Shown one piece after another: positions 9,509 through 18,047 of a stretch of 43,094 nt of DNA. The stretch comes from Chloroflexota bacterium (GTDB taxonomy: Bacteria; Chloroflexota; Dehalococcoidia; SpSt-223). The first letter of the stretch is position 1. Every line of letters starts with the position of its first letter. The notes beneath the pieces were generated by a model, which saw only the letters and a list, made by a program, of their open reading frames with translations, was not told the DNA's origin and searched no databases. The stretch spans positions 1-43,094 of the forward strand of contig JAILZB010000005.1 of the NCBI GenBank assembly GCA_023512725.1, written 5' to 3'. The position numbers were made by a program, and so were the translations under genes.

Positions 9509-10579
9509 TTACTTGATCGCCACCCGATTCGGGATCCAGATCTCGGGCCGCCAGTTCTCGTTGAGGTAGCGGAAGTGGCGGCGCAACTCCCCGTGGAAGT
9601 CCGCCTGGACGAACTCGGTGGCGTAGGGCTCGCTGTTATCGTGGCTGTCGAAGGAGCGGGCGTAGGCAGCGAGTGGGGGCAGCTGCTGGCCAGGGCGGCT
9701 GGGGAAGTCGAAGATGGCGAACACGCCGCCCGGGCGCAGGATCCGGTGCACTTCCCGCACGATCTGCTGGCTGACCGGCCAGGGAACCTCGTGGAAGAGG
9801 AGGTAGACGAAGACGATGTCGAAGTAGTTGTCGGGGAACTTCGTGTCCTCGGCCAGCCGCTGGGTGAAGTGGACCTCCAGCCCCAGGTCGACCGCCCGCT
9901 TATGGGCGTAGCGCACCATCGGTGCGCTGAGATCGAGGCCCCACACCTCCGCCTGGGGGAAGCGCTCCTTGAACCAGGTCGCGGCTTGGCCGACGCCGCA
10001 GGCAAGGTCGAGGATGCGTTCGATCCGGCCGTCCTCCGGGGTAGGGGTCGCCTCGACCAGCTCACGATGGATGTCGTCGTTGTTGTTCCGGCCGGTGTAG
10101 AACACCTTCGTGCCGTAGTGGTAGATGTAGCCAGCGAGCGGGTCGGCAAAGTAGCCGCCGGGCTGGATGTGAAAGTCCACCCGGCTGAAGTAGTCGGGGT
10201 AGGGAAAGTTCGGGTCGTACTCGACACTGCCCGGGCCCAGGCGGTCGGCAAGCGCGAGTTCGCGGAGCAGCTCCGGCTCGCGCTTGCGGTAGGTGTCGAT
10301 CACCCCTTGCCACATCATCTCCTGGACCGTGCGGGAGAAGCGGTTCCGGCTCGCCACCACCGGGATCGGGTCCAGCACCGCTTTGATCTCCTCGATCGCC
10401 GTGAGCTTGCGCCCGAGCGCCTGCTCAGCCTCAGCAATGGCAGCTTCGCCCCGCCTGCGCATGGCATCGCTCAGCCCCGTTAGCGTGAAGACCCGCGCGC
10501 CCTCCACAAAGTCAAGATAGGCGTCATCATCCCGCTCGGCGCCCAGCGGGGTGGTGCCGAGATACCCGCGGTCGCTCAT
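9509..10579 (-). CDS. Class I SAM-dependent methyltransferase
   Basis: RILDLACGVGQAATWFKERFPQAEVWGLDLSAPMVRYAHKRA...DNYFDIVFVYLLFHEVP...EVHRILRPGGVFAIFDFP; start MSDRGYLG with GGGAGG. Confidence 0.9.
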   Translation of the reverse strand: MSDRGYLGTTPLGAERDDDAYLDFVEGARVFTLTGLSDAMRRRGEAAIAEAEQALGRKLTAIEEIKAVLDPIPVVASRNRFSRTVQEMMWQGVIDTYRKREPELLRELALADRLGPGSVEYDPNFPYPDYFSRVDFHIQPGGYFADPLAGYIYHYGTKVFYTGRNNNDDIHRELVEATPTPEDGRIERILDLACGVGQAATWFKERFPQAEVWGLDLSAPMVRYAHKRAVDLGLEVHFTQRLAEDTKFPDNYFDIVFVYLLFHEVPWPVSQQIVREVHRILRPGGVFAIFDFPSRPGQQLPPLAAYARSFDSHDNSEPYATEFVQADFHGELRRHFRYLNENWRPEIWIPNRVAIK

Positions 10580-10691
10580 CGTTCGCCTCCCGGTTGTGGC
10601 CGTGTCGCTCAGCTCCGGAGTGACTGTAGGCGAAAAACGCGTCCAGCACAAGGATGCAGCTTGGGGAATTTGCAGATTGCGGCTGGCACTC

Positions 10692-11513
10692 TTACGGGAG
10701 GCTGCCCTCGCGGAGGAAACGGTCAACCACCTCGGCCAGCTCGGTCGGGTTCCCCAGGTGGGGGTAGCTTCCACCTCGGCTGAGGGAGACCACGCGCCCG
10801 GCGGGTAACTGCTCAGCCTGCCATTCGGCTTCGAGGGCGAGGGTATCGCCCGTCACCGCCACAATGAGCGTGGGGTGGGGCACGCGTGCGAGGAGTGCAC
10901 GCCCCTCGTTCCAGACGGCCAGGGCGACGTACGGCCGGAACCAGTACGGGCCAGCCTGCAAGCGCGCGGTCCAGACGAGCCGAGTGTAGTCGGGCAGGTG
11001 CGCCTCAGCCACTCCAGCCTCGCGGAGGAGCGTCGCGGTCCGCGCCCACCCCTGTTGGACGGCCTCGCCCGTCGTGTCGAAGTCGTTTGGGGCTGCCCGT
11101 CCGAGGATCCGGTAGCGCTGCTGCCACCGTTGGTAGACCGGTAGCCCAACGAAAACCAGGCGGCGCACCTGCTCGGGCGCCTGGGCGGCAACGGCGAGCG
11201 CCACTGCCGCTCCAGTGTGGTGGCCAAGGAGGTCGAACGGACCAGCGCCTAGAGCAGCGAGCGCCCCGGCAACAACCCGGGCGTAGTCGGGCATCAGGGG
11301 GGGCTCGCGGAATTCCTCGGAGTCTCCCAGGCCGGGCAGGTCAAGGGCGACCACCCGGCGTGACCGCGCAAGCAGCGGGAGGGTGATCAGCCATTCGGCC
11401 GATGAGGCCGGGCACTGTGCCAACACCAGCAGAGGTGGCCCAGCGCCAGGCAGTTCGCGGTAGTGCAGTTGGAGGTCCTCGACCTCGAGAAACCCCCGCC
11501 GAAGCTTGACCAT
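10692..11513 (-). CDS. Alpha/beta fold hydrolase with atypical nucleophile elbow (GHHTG)
   Basis: LLVLAQCPASSAEW...VVALDLPGLGDS...FDLLGHHTGAAVALAVAAQAPEQVRRLVFVGLP; start MVKLRRGFLEVEDLQLHYRE at 11513. Confidence 0.87.
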   Translation of the reverse strand: MVKLRRGFLEVEDLQLHYRELPGAGPPLLVLAQCPASSAEWLITLPLLARSRRVVALDLPGLGDSEEFREPPLMPDYARVVAGALAALGAGPFDLLGHHTGAAVALAVAAQAPEQVRRLVFVGLPVYQRWQQRYRILGRAAPNDFDTTGEAVQQGWARTATLLREAGVAEAHLPDYTRLVWTARLQAGPYWFRPYVALAVWNEGRALLARVPHPTLIVAVTGDTLALEAEWQAEQLPAGRVVSLSRGGSYPHLGNPTELAEVVDRFLREGSLP

Positions 11514-11596
11514 GCTGCCTCCTTGCCGGGGAGATCTTTGCTCATGGTACGCTGAGGCAGCACCGCAGCGGGGAGACCCTCCTGGCACGACGAGGA

Positions 11597-12352
11597 GTGA
11601 GGATGGAACAGCCGCTTGCTGGCAAAGTCGCTCTCATTACCGGTGGGGGAAGCGGGGTCGGGTTCGCGGTCGCGCGCCTGTGCGCAGCGGAGGGCATGGC
11701 TGTTGGTCTGCTCGGCCGCACCGCTGAGCGCCTGGCCGCCGCTGCCGAAACGATCGCCCAGGTGGGTGGACGCACGCTGCCCCTCGTGGCCGACGTGCGG
11801 GACTGGCCGGCCGTCCAGGCAGCGGTCGAGCGACTGGTCGAGCGGTTCGGCCGCCTGGACCTCCTGGTCAATAATGCTGGCGTCTCCGGTCGCGCTACGG
11901 TGGACGAGACAAGCATCGAGCGCTGGCAGGAGACGGTTGCCACCAACCTGATCGGGGCGTTCCACTGCGCGAAGGCAGCCTTGCCCCACCTCCGGGCGGC
12001 AGGCGGCGGCTGGATCATCGGCATTGCCTCGGGAGCAGCCAAGCGTGGCTACGCCGGGCTCTCGGCGTATGCGGCTAGCAAGGCGGGGTTGGTGCTCTTC
12101 AACGAGTCGCTTGCCCTCGAAGTCGAGGCTGACCGGATCAAAGTTAGCACGATCATCCTGGGAACGGTCCTGACCGACTTCGGCACCCGCACCCGCGAGC
12201 AGAAGCTGGCCAGCCGGGCCGCGGGCGAGCGTTTCCTCGAGCCGGAGGATGTCGCCCACGCGGTGCGCTACCTGCTCACCCAGGAACCGCGGGCCTGGAC
12301 CCAGGAGCTGAACCTCTGGCCCGGGCCGGCCGGCCCTTCGCCCACCCGCTAG
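11597..12352 (+). CDS. SDR family NAD(P)-dependent oxidoreductase
   Basis: KVALITGGGSGVGFAVARL...LVNNAGVSG...SAYAASKAGLVLFNESLALEV (YxxxK). ATG at 11603 with GAGGAG is an alternative start. Confidence 0.92.
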   Translation: MRMEQPLAGKVALITGGGSGVGFAVARLCAAEGMAVGLLGRTAERLAAAAETIAQVGGRTLPLVADVRDWPAVQAAVERLVERFGRLDLLVNNAGVSGRATVDETSIERWQETVATNLIGAFHCAKAALPHLRAAGGGWIIGIASGAAKRGYAGLSAYAASKAGLVLFNESLALEVEADRIKVSTIILGTVLTDFGTRTREQKLASRAAGERFLEPEDVAHAVRYLLTQEPRAWTQELNLWPGPAGPSPTR

Positions 12353-13245
12353 AGCGCCAGCCCCAGCGCGAAGAGCAGACTGAAGAGGAAGAGGAGCTGG
12401 GAAGAGCGAACGAGGGCAGGGTTGAGCACGCGGGCCTCGTCGTGCTGGAGGACGCGAGCAGTCAGCGGCAGGGCAAGCGGGAGCGTCAGCCAGGGAGCAA
12501 GCACGAACCAGCTGCTGCGGCCACTCAGCGCAAAGAGGGGTGGGACAAGGTAGGCGAGCGCCAGCAGGGCCAGGAACTCCAGCCGCGCCCCGCGGGGTCC
12601 GAGGAGGACGGCGAGGGTCCGCTTGCCCACCGCGCGGTCGCCGGGCAGGTCCCGCAGGTTGTTGACGATCAGGATATTCGTCACCAGCGCTGCGACCGGC
12701 AGGCTCGCGAGCAGCGCCCAGGGCGACCAGGCGAGAGCGTGCAGATAGTACATACCGCAGACGCCGATCACGCCGAAGAACAGGAAGGTTGCAAGGTCTC
12801 CCAGGCCGTGGTAGGCGAGGGGAAGCGGCCCGGCGGTGTAGGCGTAGCCTGCTGCGATCGCGGCAAGGCCGATCGCAACGATCGGCCAGCCCCCGCGCAG
12901 CGCCAGCGCCGTGCCAACGATGAGTGCCAGGCCAAAGCAGAGGATGGTGCCACGCTGGACAGCCTGCGGCGAGAGCAACCCCGCTGCCACCACGCGCGTT
13001 GGTCCAACCCGCCTGGCATCGGCTCCCCGCCGGAAGTCATGGAGGTCATTCGCGAGGTTGGTGCCGATCTGGATGCAGAGGGCAGCGGCCAGCGCTGCCA
13101 GGGCCGAGGGGAGGTGGAAGGTGCCATCGTGGATGGCCAGGCCGCTCCCGACCAGCACTGGCGCGACCGCTGCGGAGAGCGTGCGCCAGCGAATGGCGAG
13201 CACCCAGGCCCGAAGTGCCGAAGGGCGGGGTGGTGCTACCGTCAT
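12349..13245 (-). CDS. menA: 1,4-dihydroxy-2-naphthoate polyprenyltransferase (UbiA family)
   Basis: LAIRWRTLSAAVAPVLVGSGLA...QIGTNLANDLHDFRRGAD..RVGPTRVVAAGLLSPQAV...NNLRDLPGDRAVGKRTLAVLLG UbiA/MenA motifs. Confidence 0.88.
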   Translation of the reverse strand: MTVAPPRPSALRAWVLAIRWRTLSAAVAPVLVGSGLAIHDGTFHLPSALAALAAALCIQIGTNLANDLHDFRRGADARRVGPTRVVAAGLLSPQAVQRGTILCFGLALIVGTALALRGGWPIVAIGLAAIAAGYAYTAGPLPLAYHGLGDLATFLFFGVIGVCGMYYLHALAWSPWALLASLPVAALVTNILIVNNLRDLPGDRAVGKRTLAVLLGPRGARLEFLALLALAYLVPPLFALSGRSSWFVLAPWLTLPLALPLTARVLQHDEARVLNPALVRSSQLLFLFSLLFALGLAL

Positions 13246-13309
13246 CCTCACCTTCTCGGCAAGACTGTACCATGGAGCGCGCGCCGCTGGGCCCAGGATC
13301 CGCTGCACC

Positions 13310-14887
13310 TCAGGCGGGGAAATTCCGGTACACCCACTGCCCTCCGATCACCGTGCCGACGACCTGGACCTCGCGCAGCGCCTCGATGGGCAAGGCCAGA
13401 AGGTCACGGTCCAGAACGACAAGGTCGGCCAGGGCGCCCGGGGTGAGGGTGCCGCGCTCGTGCTCGCGTCCCTCCGCCCAGGCGGCCCCGCGGGTGTAGG
13501 CGGCGACCGCGGCAGCGAGCGGAACCGTCTGGGCTGCCTGCCAGGCGCTGGCGACCGTTCCCTCCTCCGATGGCAAGCATGCCGCCCGTAGCCCCGCCAG
13601 CACGGAGAGGGTCTCCACGGGAGCATCCGAGCCGAAGGCGAGGCGAGCCCCGCTCTCGAGCAGCGAGCGGAGCGGATAGGCGGTGAGCACCCGCTTGCCC
13701 CAGGCACGGACTGCAACGGGCATATCCTGGAGGGCGTGGATCGGTTGGAGCGAGGCGACTACCCCGAGGGCAGCAAAGCGGGGGATATCGGCCGGGTGCA
13801 GGCACTGGGTATGCTCGATCCGAGGGCGGAGGCCAGCAGGCGCCCAATGGGCGCGGGTGGCAGCGAGCTGGTCGAGCACGGCCCGGTTGGCGGCATCCCC
13901 GATGGCATGGATGGCACACCCAACCCCATGGGCAGCTGCCCGCCGGATCCAAGCCCCGAGTTCCTCCGGCGGGGTCACGACGACCCCCGTGTTCGCCTGG
14001 TCATCGTCGTAGGGCTCAAGCATCCACGCCGTGCGTGGTCCGAGCGCGCCATCGGCGTAGAGCTTGAGGTGGGTCCAGTGAAGCCAGGCGTCGCCCTGGC
14101 CTTCGGCAGCGAGAAGCGCGCGCTCCGCTTCGAAGTCATCGGTGGCGAGGCACATCCCGACCCGGAGTGGCAACCGGCCTTGCTGGTGGAGGAGGCGATA
14201 GGCCTGGTAGGCAGCCAGCCCTTCCGGGCAGTAGACCGCGGCGATCCCTTCCCGGTGGGCGAGAGGCGCTGCCTGGACAATCGCATCGGCCAGCTCCGCC
14301 ACGCTCGGGGTCGGAATGCGGCGGCGGACGAGTTCCGCCGCCCGTTCGAGCAGCACACCGCTCGGCTCACCGTTCGCCTCGCGCAGGATGACCCCTCCTG
14401 GCGGGTCCGGGGTAGTGGCAGTGATGCCAGCCAGCGCAAGGGCAAGGCTGTTCACCCAGACGGCGTGGTGGTCGTTCCGCCAGAGCGCCACCGGCCGGTT
14501 GGGCACCAGCTGGTCAAGGAGCTGGCGGGTCGGTTGCTGGCCACCCCAGGCGTCGTGCAGCCAGCCCCGGCCAGTGATCCAGCCGCGTCCCTGGGCGGCA
14601 ACTGCCCCAACCCGGCGGACAGCTTCCGCCAGCGAGGTGACACCCCGGAGGTCGACCTCACGGCGGCTGAGGGCAAACGCCGCAAAATGGCAGTGGGCAT
14701 CGCTAAAGGCGGGAAGCACCAGCCGCCCGCTAAGGTCCACCACCTCGTCCCCCGCCTGGACCAGCGCGCGAAGCTCCTCTGAGCGGCCCAACGCCACCAC
14801 CCGCCCCTCCCGGCAGGCGACCCCCTCCGCTACCGTACCGTCCAGGGCGCGGACCGTGCCGTTGAGGAGGAAGAGGCCGTTGCCCAT
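13310..14887 (-). CDS. Amidohydrolase family protein (YtcJ-like)
   Basis: NGTVRALDGTVAEGVACREGRVVALG...LVLPAFSDAHCHF...KLYADGALGPRTAWMLEPYDDD...CAIHAIGDAANRAVLD...RIEHTQCL...LAFGSDAPVETL. Confidence 0.9.
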   Translation of the reverse strand: MGNGLFLLNGTVRALDGTVAEGVACREGRVVALGRSEELRALVQAGDEVVDLSGRLVLPAFSDAHCHFAAFALSRREVDLRGVTSLAEAVRRVGAVAAQGRGWITGRGWLHDAWGGQQPTRQLLDQLVPNRPVALWRNDHHAVWVNSLALALAGITATTPDPPGGVILREANGEPSGVLLERAAELVRRRIPTPSVAELADAIVQAAPLAHREGIAAVYCPEGLAAYQAYRLLHQQGRLPLRVGMCLATDDFEAERALLAAEGQGDAWLHWTHLKLYADGALGPRTAWMLEPYDDDQANTGVVVTPPEELGAWIRRAAAHGVGCAIHAIGDAANRAVLDQLAATRAHWAPAGLRPRIEHTQCLHPADIPRFAALGVVASLQPIHALQDMPVAVRAWGKRVLTAYPLRSLLESGARLAFGSDAPVETLSVLAGLRAACLPSEEGTVASAWQAAQTVPLAAAVAAYTRGAAWAEGREHERGTLTPGALADLVVLDRDLLALPIEALREVQVVGTVIGGQWVYRNFPA

Positions 14888-14901
14888 GCTGGCGGGAATG
14901 C

Positions 14902-15837
14902 TCAGGCAGGAGCGACGAAGTGATGGATGACACCGTGCGGCGCGCGCACGGTGAGGGAGCGGACCACTCCCCACGGCGACAGCTCCACCACAGCCGGCGG
15001 GGCCAGCACTGTCGCGCCGGCTGCGGTAAGCGCTGCCAGGTCCGGAAGTGTCGGGGCGCGAAAGCGGAGCGCGGCCAGGCCGCGGTTCGGCAGCACCGCC
15101 CGCTCCGCGAGGGACTGCCCCATACCGGGCGGGAGCCCATACTGGATGAGGCCAATCATCGGGGCACGGGGCGCGAGGCCATAGTTGAGCCCGCGGACGA
15201 CCACCCGCCCCGGCGCCCCGATCATCCGTCCGAAACCCTCGTCCTCTAGCTGGTACTCGAGCACCAGGCGGAGCCCAAGCGCCTCGTAGAACCGCTGCGG
15301 CCCGCTCACCTCGGCGACCGGTGCCGAGACCCCGAGGATCTCGCTAAACAGCCGGCTGGTGGCCTGGACGTAGCGCTCGAGCGGCTCATCCTCCAGTGCG
15401 AGCACGGCGCAGATGACCCCGTCCGGCCCGTGGAGGTGGCCCTCACGGTAGCGGTTGCCGCCCGGCACCTGGTAGCTGGCTGGTGGCCCGACGAAGGGAA
15501 AGCCCGCTTGCTCCAGGGCAGCCGTGGCGGCCGCCAGGTCACTCGTCACGAAGTCGATCACCTTCAGGGCGTCGTGGTCGATGCCCCGCGCGCCTTCCCG
15601 GATGGCACGTGGTGCCGGGGGATCAAAGCGAACGAGCAACACCCCGATGCCCGTCCCAGGGGTCTCCAGGAGCAGCGTCTCAGCGCGGTGGCCCCGCACG
15701 CCCCAGAGCGCCGCTACCGCCGTCGCCTCGAGATGCCCGCCCCCCACCGCCTCCAGGCCGAACACCCCTTCGAACAGGGTCCTGTGGGGCGCGAACGCGG
15801 CAACTGAAAGGAGCGGTCCGGTGAACTGGAGGGTCAT
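14902..15837 (-). CDS. VOC family (glyoxalase/bleomycin-resistance fold) protein, two-domain
   Basis: Repeated VOC-like halves (ATAALEQAGFPFVGPPASYQVPGGNRYREGHLHGPDGVICAVL; LAALTAAGATVLAPP...VRAPHGVIHHF). Confidence 0.72.
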   Translation of the reverse strand: MTLQFTGPLLSVAAFAPHRTLFEGVFGLEAVGGGHLEATAVAALWGVRGHRAETLLLETPGTGIGVLLVRFDPPAPRAIREGARGIDHDALKVIDFVTSDLAAATAALEQAGFPFVGPPASYQVPGGNRYREGHLHGPDGVICAVLALEDEPLERYVQATSRLFSEILGVSAPVAEVSGPQRFYEALGLRLVLEYQLEDEGFGRMIGAPGRVVVRGLNYGLAPRAPMIGLIQYGLPPGMGQSLAERAVLPNRGLAALRFRAPTLPDLAALTAAGATVLAPPAVVELSPWGVVRSLTVRAPHGVIHHFVAPA

Positions 15838-16646
15838 CAGAAGCGAATGGGGGGCAGCTGGTAGTCACCACCGCGGGTCCAACGAATGGCGAGGCAGCCG
15901 CTGCGCGTCGCCTTCCCGGTGACGATGCGGTCGGGGTCGCAGTAGTAACTTCGACCGCTCAGCTCCCCTACCCCCTCGATCGTGAGGTCGCCTTCGAGCA
16001 GGAAGAGTTCCTCGCCACCCGCGCGAATGCGACCACCCCTGGTATGCCAGCCAGCCGGAGCCCGCATCAGCCAGGTTACCCAGCCATCGTCGGGGTCATC
16101 CCAGAGATGCTTCGCCTGGATTCCAACTGGCTGCCCATCCGGGAGGGTGACCGGTTCCCAGGGGAGGTCGTCCAGCTCGACCCGTGAGACCCCGCGGGCG
16201 CGGGAGCGCACCGGGGCCGCCGCGCTCAGGTACTCGACGCCATCCCAGTCGGGGGGGATCGGTTCAAAGCCAAAGTCGACCGGCCCCTCGATCCGGACCA
16301 GCATGGTTGCTCCCACAGCGGTGCGCTGGTCGGCCGGATGCACCCAGTAGGGCGGGTGGTTGAGGTAAGCCAGAGCGCGGCAGGAGTACCAGGGGCCAAA
16401 CTCGAGGTGGCCTTCGAGGAGCACGATCTCCTCGTGACAGGAGTGGTATTCAAAGCCCCGGTCGGCGTAGCGATGACGGTAGCCGGACGGAAAGGTGAGC
16501 ACGATCAGCTTCGGACCGTCCGGCAGGTCGACCAGCGGCTGGCGCAGGGTCCCGTACTCGGTGCGGACGACCGGCCAGTGGGAGAGCGGGGTTGGCGGGA
16601 CGGCAAGACGGCGCACCAGCACCTCCGAACCAGTGCTACCGCCCAT
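15837..16646 (-). CDS. Cupin-fold protein (bicupin, DUF4437-like)
   Basis: Two cupin-like halves: YEYHSCHEEIVLLEGHLEFGPWYSCRALAYLNHPPYWVH-like and GWHTRGGRIRAGGEELFLLEGDLTIEGVGELSGRSYYCDPD. Confidence 0.7.
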   Translation of the reverse strand: MGGSTGSEVLVRRLAVPPTPLSHWPVVRTEYGTLRQPLVDLPDGPKLIVLTFPSGYRHRYADRGFEYHSCHEEIVLLEGHLEFGPWYSCRALAYLNHPPYWVHPADQRTAVGATMLVRIEGPVDFGFEPIPPDWDGVEYLSAAAPVRSRARGVSRVELDDLPWEPVTLPDGQPVGIQAKHLWDDPDDGWVTWLMRAPAGWHTRGGRIRAGGEELFLLEGDLTIEGVGELSGRSYYCDPDRIVTGKATRSGCLAIRWTRGGDYQLPPIRF

Positions 16647-16666
16647 GATAGCGGAAGCAGCGCGTC

Positions 16667-17593
16667 TCAGGGCAGAAAGCGGTACTGCAGCGGCTCGTCC
16701 ACAAGCCCCAGCTCGATGAGGACCTGCTGCCAGGGTGGGCGCAGCCAGGAGGCCAGCAACGTCTCGAGCAGCCCACGCTCTTGGTAGCGGACGACCGCTG
16801 GATCGTCGCCCAGTCCGCTCAAGCGGCCGGCGAGAGCGATCGCCTCGGGCAGGTCGCCTAGCTCGTCAACGAGCTTGAGGGCGAGCGCCTGGCGACCGCT
16901 GAACACCCGCCCGTCGGCGAGCGCGCGGACGGTCGCAGGGTCGAGGCCACGCCCCTCGGCCACCACCGTCACGAAGCGCTCGTACAGCTCATCGACGAGA
17001 GCTTGCCAGAGCTGGCGATCCTCCGCGGTCAGCGGGCGCAGGCCAGAGGAACTGTCCTTGAACGGCCCACTCTTGAACGTTTCGGGTGCAACCCCCAGCT
17101 TTTCCAGCAGACCAGCGAGGTTCGGGATCACGGTGATGACGCCAATGCTGCCGGTGAGCGAGGTGGGGTTAGCGACGATCCGGTCGGCTGGGGCAGCAAG
17201 GTAGTAGCCGCCGGAGGCGGCGACCGACCCCATCGAGACGACGATCACCTTCCCGCGGGCTCTGGCTTTCAGGACGGCGTTCCGGATCTCGTCGGAGGCG
17301 GTCACCCCGCCACCGGGACTGTCCACCCGCAACACGATTGCCTTGACCGCGGGGTCCTTCGTCGCCCGCTCAAGCCAGTCAACGATCCGCGTGCTCGAGG
17401 CGCCGCCAGCCAAGTCAGCCGCTCCACTCGTAATCGAACCTTCCACCGTGATCAGCGCCACCGTGCCGGGCTGGAAGGGCAGGCCGCCTGCAGCCTGGGC
17501 GCGAGCCCCGATCAGCACCCCCAGGCCACACGCCCCGACCAGCAGAAGCGTCGCCCCGAGCAGCCCGCCAGCCAGAATTGCTGTTCGTCGCAT
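16667..17593 (-). CDS. sppA: Signal peptide peptidase SppA (S49)
   Basis: VRLRVDSPGGGVTASDEI-like core, GKVIVVSMGSVAASGGYYLAAPADRIVANPTSLTGSIGVI; N-terminal TM; start MRRTAILAGG at 17593. Confidence 0.92.
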   Translation of the reverse strand: MRRTAILAGGLLGATLLLVGACGLGVLIGARAQAAGGLPFQPGTVALITVEGSITSGAADLAGGASSTRIVDWLERATKDPAVKAIVLRVDSPGGGVTASDEIRNAVLKARARGKVIVVSMGSVAASGGYYLAAPADRIVANPTSLTGSIGVITVIPNLAGLLEKLGVAPETFKSGPFKDSSSGLRPLTAEDRQLWQALVDELYERFVTVVAEGRGLDPATVRALADGRVFSGRQALALKLVDELGDLPEAIALAGRLSGLGDDPAVVRYQERGLLETLLASWLRPPWQQVLIELGLVDEPLQYRFLP

Positions 17594-17690
17594 CACTCTG
17601 CTCCCGCACGCAAGGTGCAGGAAGACGGTACCACACGCGGCAACGGTCCAGCTGGCAGGTGGCGAGTGGTTACACTGGTGCTGCATCTGG

Positions 17691-17696
17691 TATACT
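17691..17696 (+). promoter_or_regulatory. Candidate extended -10 (TGG-TATACT) for the small transcription unit
   Basis: ctgcatcTGGTATACTgtggg; weak -35 candidate TTACAC at 17670 with 15-nt spacing. Confidence 0.5.
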
Positions 17697-17710
17697 GTGG
17701 GGTGATGCTG

Positions 17711-17805
17711 TGCACTGCTCCACCAGTTGGGGGTGCATGCTGCAGAGAGCGAGCGGGCCGGACGCCCGTCGCGAGAGGTTAAAGTACCGGGCCGGTTCTG
17801 GCCGG
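17711..17805 (+). promoter_or_regulatory. Structured 5' leader with at least two strong hairpins and one weaker one
   Basis: GCGAGCGGGC(17749-17758)/GCCCGTCGC(17764-17772); CCGGGCC(17787-17793)/GGCCGG(17800-17805) directly before AAAGGAG; TGCAC(17711-17715)/GTGCA(17733-17737). Confidence 0.45.
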
Positions 17806-17818
17806 AAAGGAGCGAGGG

Positions 17819-17992
17819 TTGAGCAGCTCGGCTGGCGCGTGCCCACCTCACCACTGGGTGATCACTCCGATTGTGATCGATGGTGAGAAGCTCTTACACC
17901 ACGAGTGTCAGAAGTGTCATGAGTGTAAGAACGAGCCCCATCCGGAGATCATTCGACGCTGGTCCCGCCGTGCGACGCCGACCACCTCCTAG
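17819..17992 (+). CDS. 57-aa Cys/His-rich small protein, possible zinc-binding; absent from ORF track (below its size cutoff)
   Basis: AAAGGAG-cgaggg-TTG; hand translation MSSSAGACPPHHWVITPIVIDGEKLLHHECQKCHECKNEPHPEIIRRWSRRATPTTS*; followed by an intrinsic terminator. Confidence 0.65.
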   Translation: MSSSAGACPPHHWVITPIVIDGEKLLHHECQKCHECKNEPHPEIIRRWSRRATPTTS

Positions 17993-18014
17993 AGAAGCTT
18001 GCCGCTCCGCTACC

Positions 18015-18047
18015 ACCGCCCCCGCTGAGCCGGGGCGGTTCTTTTTT
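18015..18047 (+). terminator. Rho-independent terminator
   Basis: ACCGCCCC(18015-18022) / GGGGCGGT(18032-18039) perfect 8-bp stem followed by TCTTTTTT. Confidence 0.92.

Noticed and set aside
13736-14782. 348-aa plus-strand ORF
   Set aside because: Antisense to the amidohydrolase with metal-binding motifs on the minus strand.
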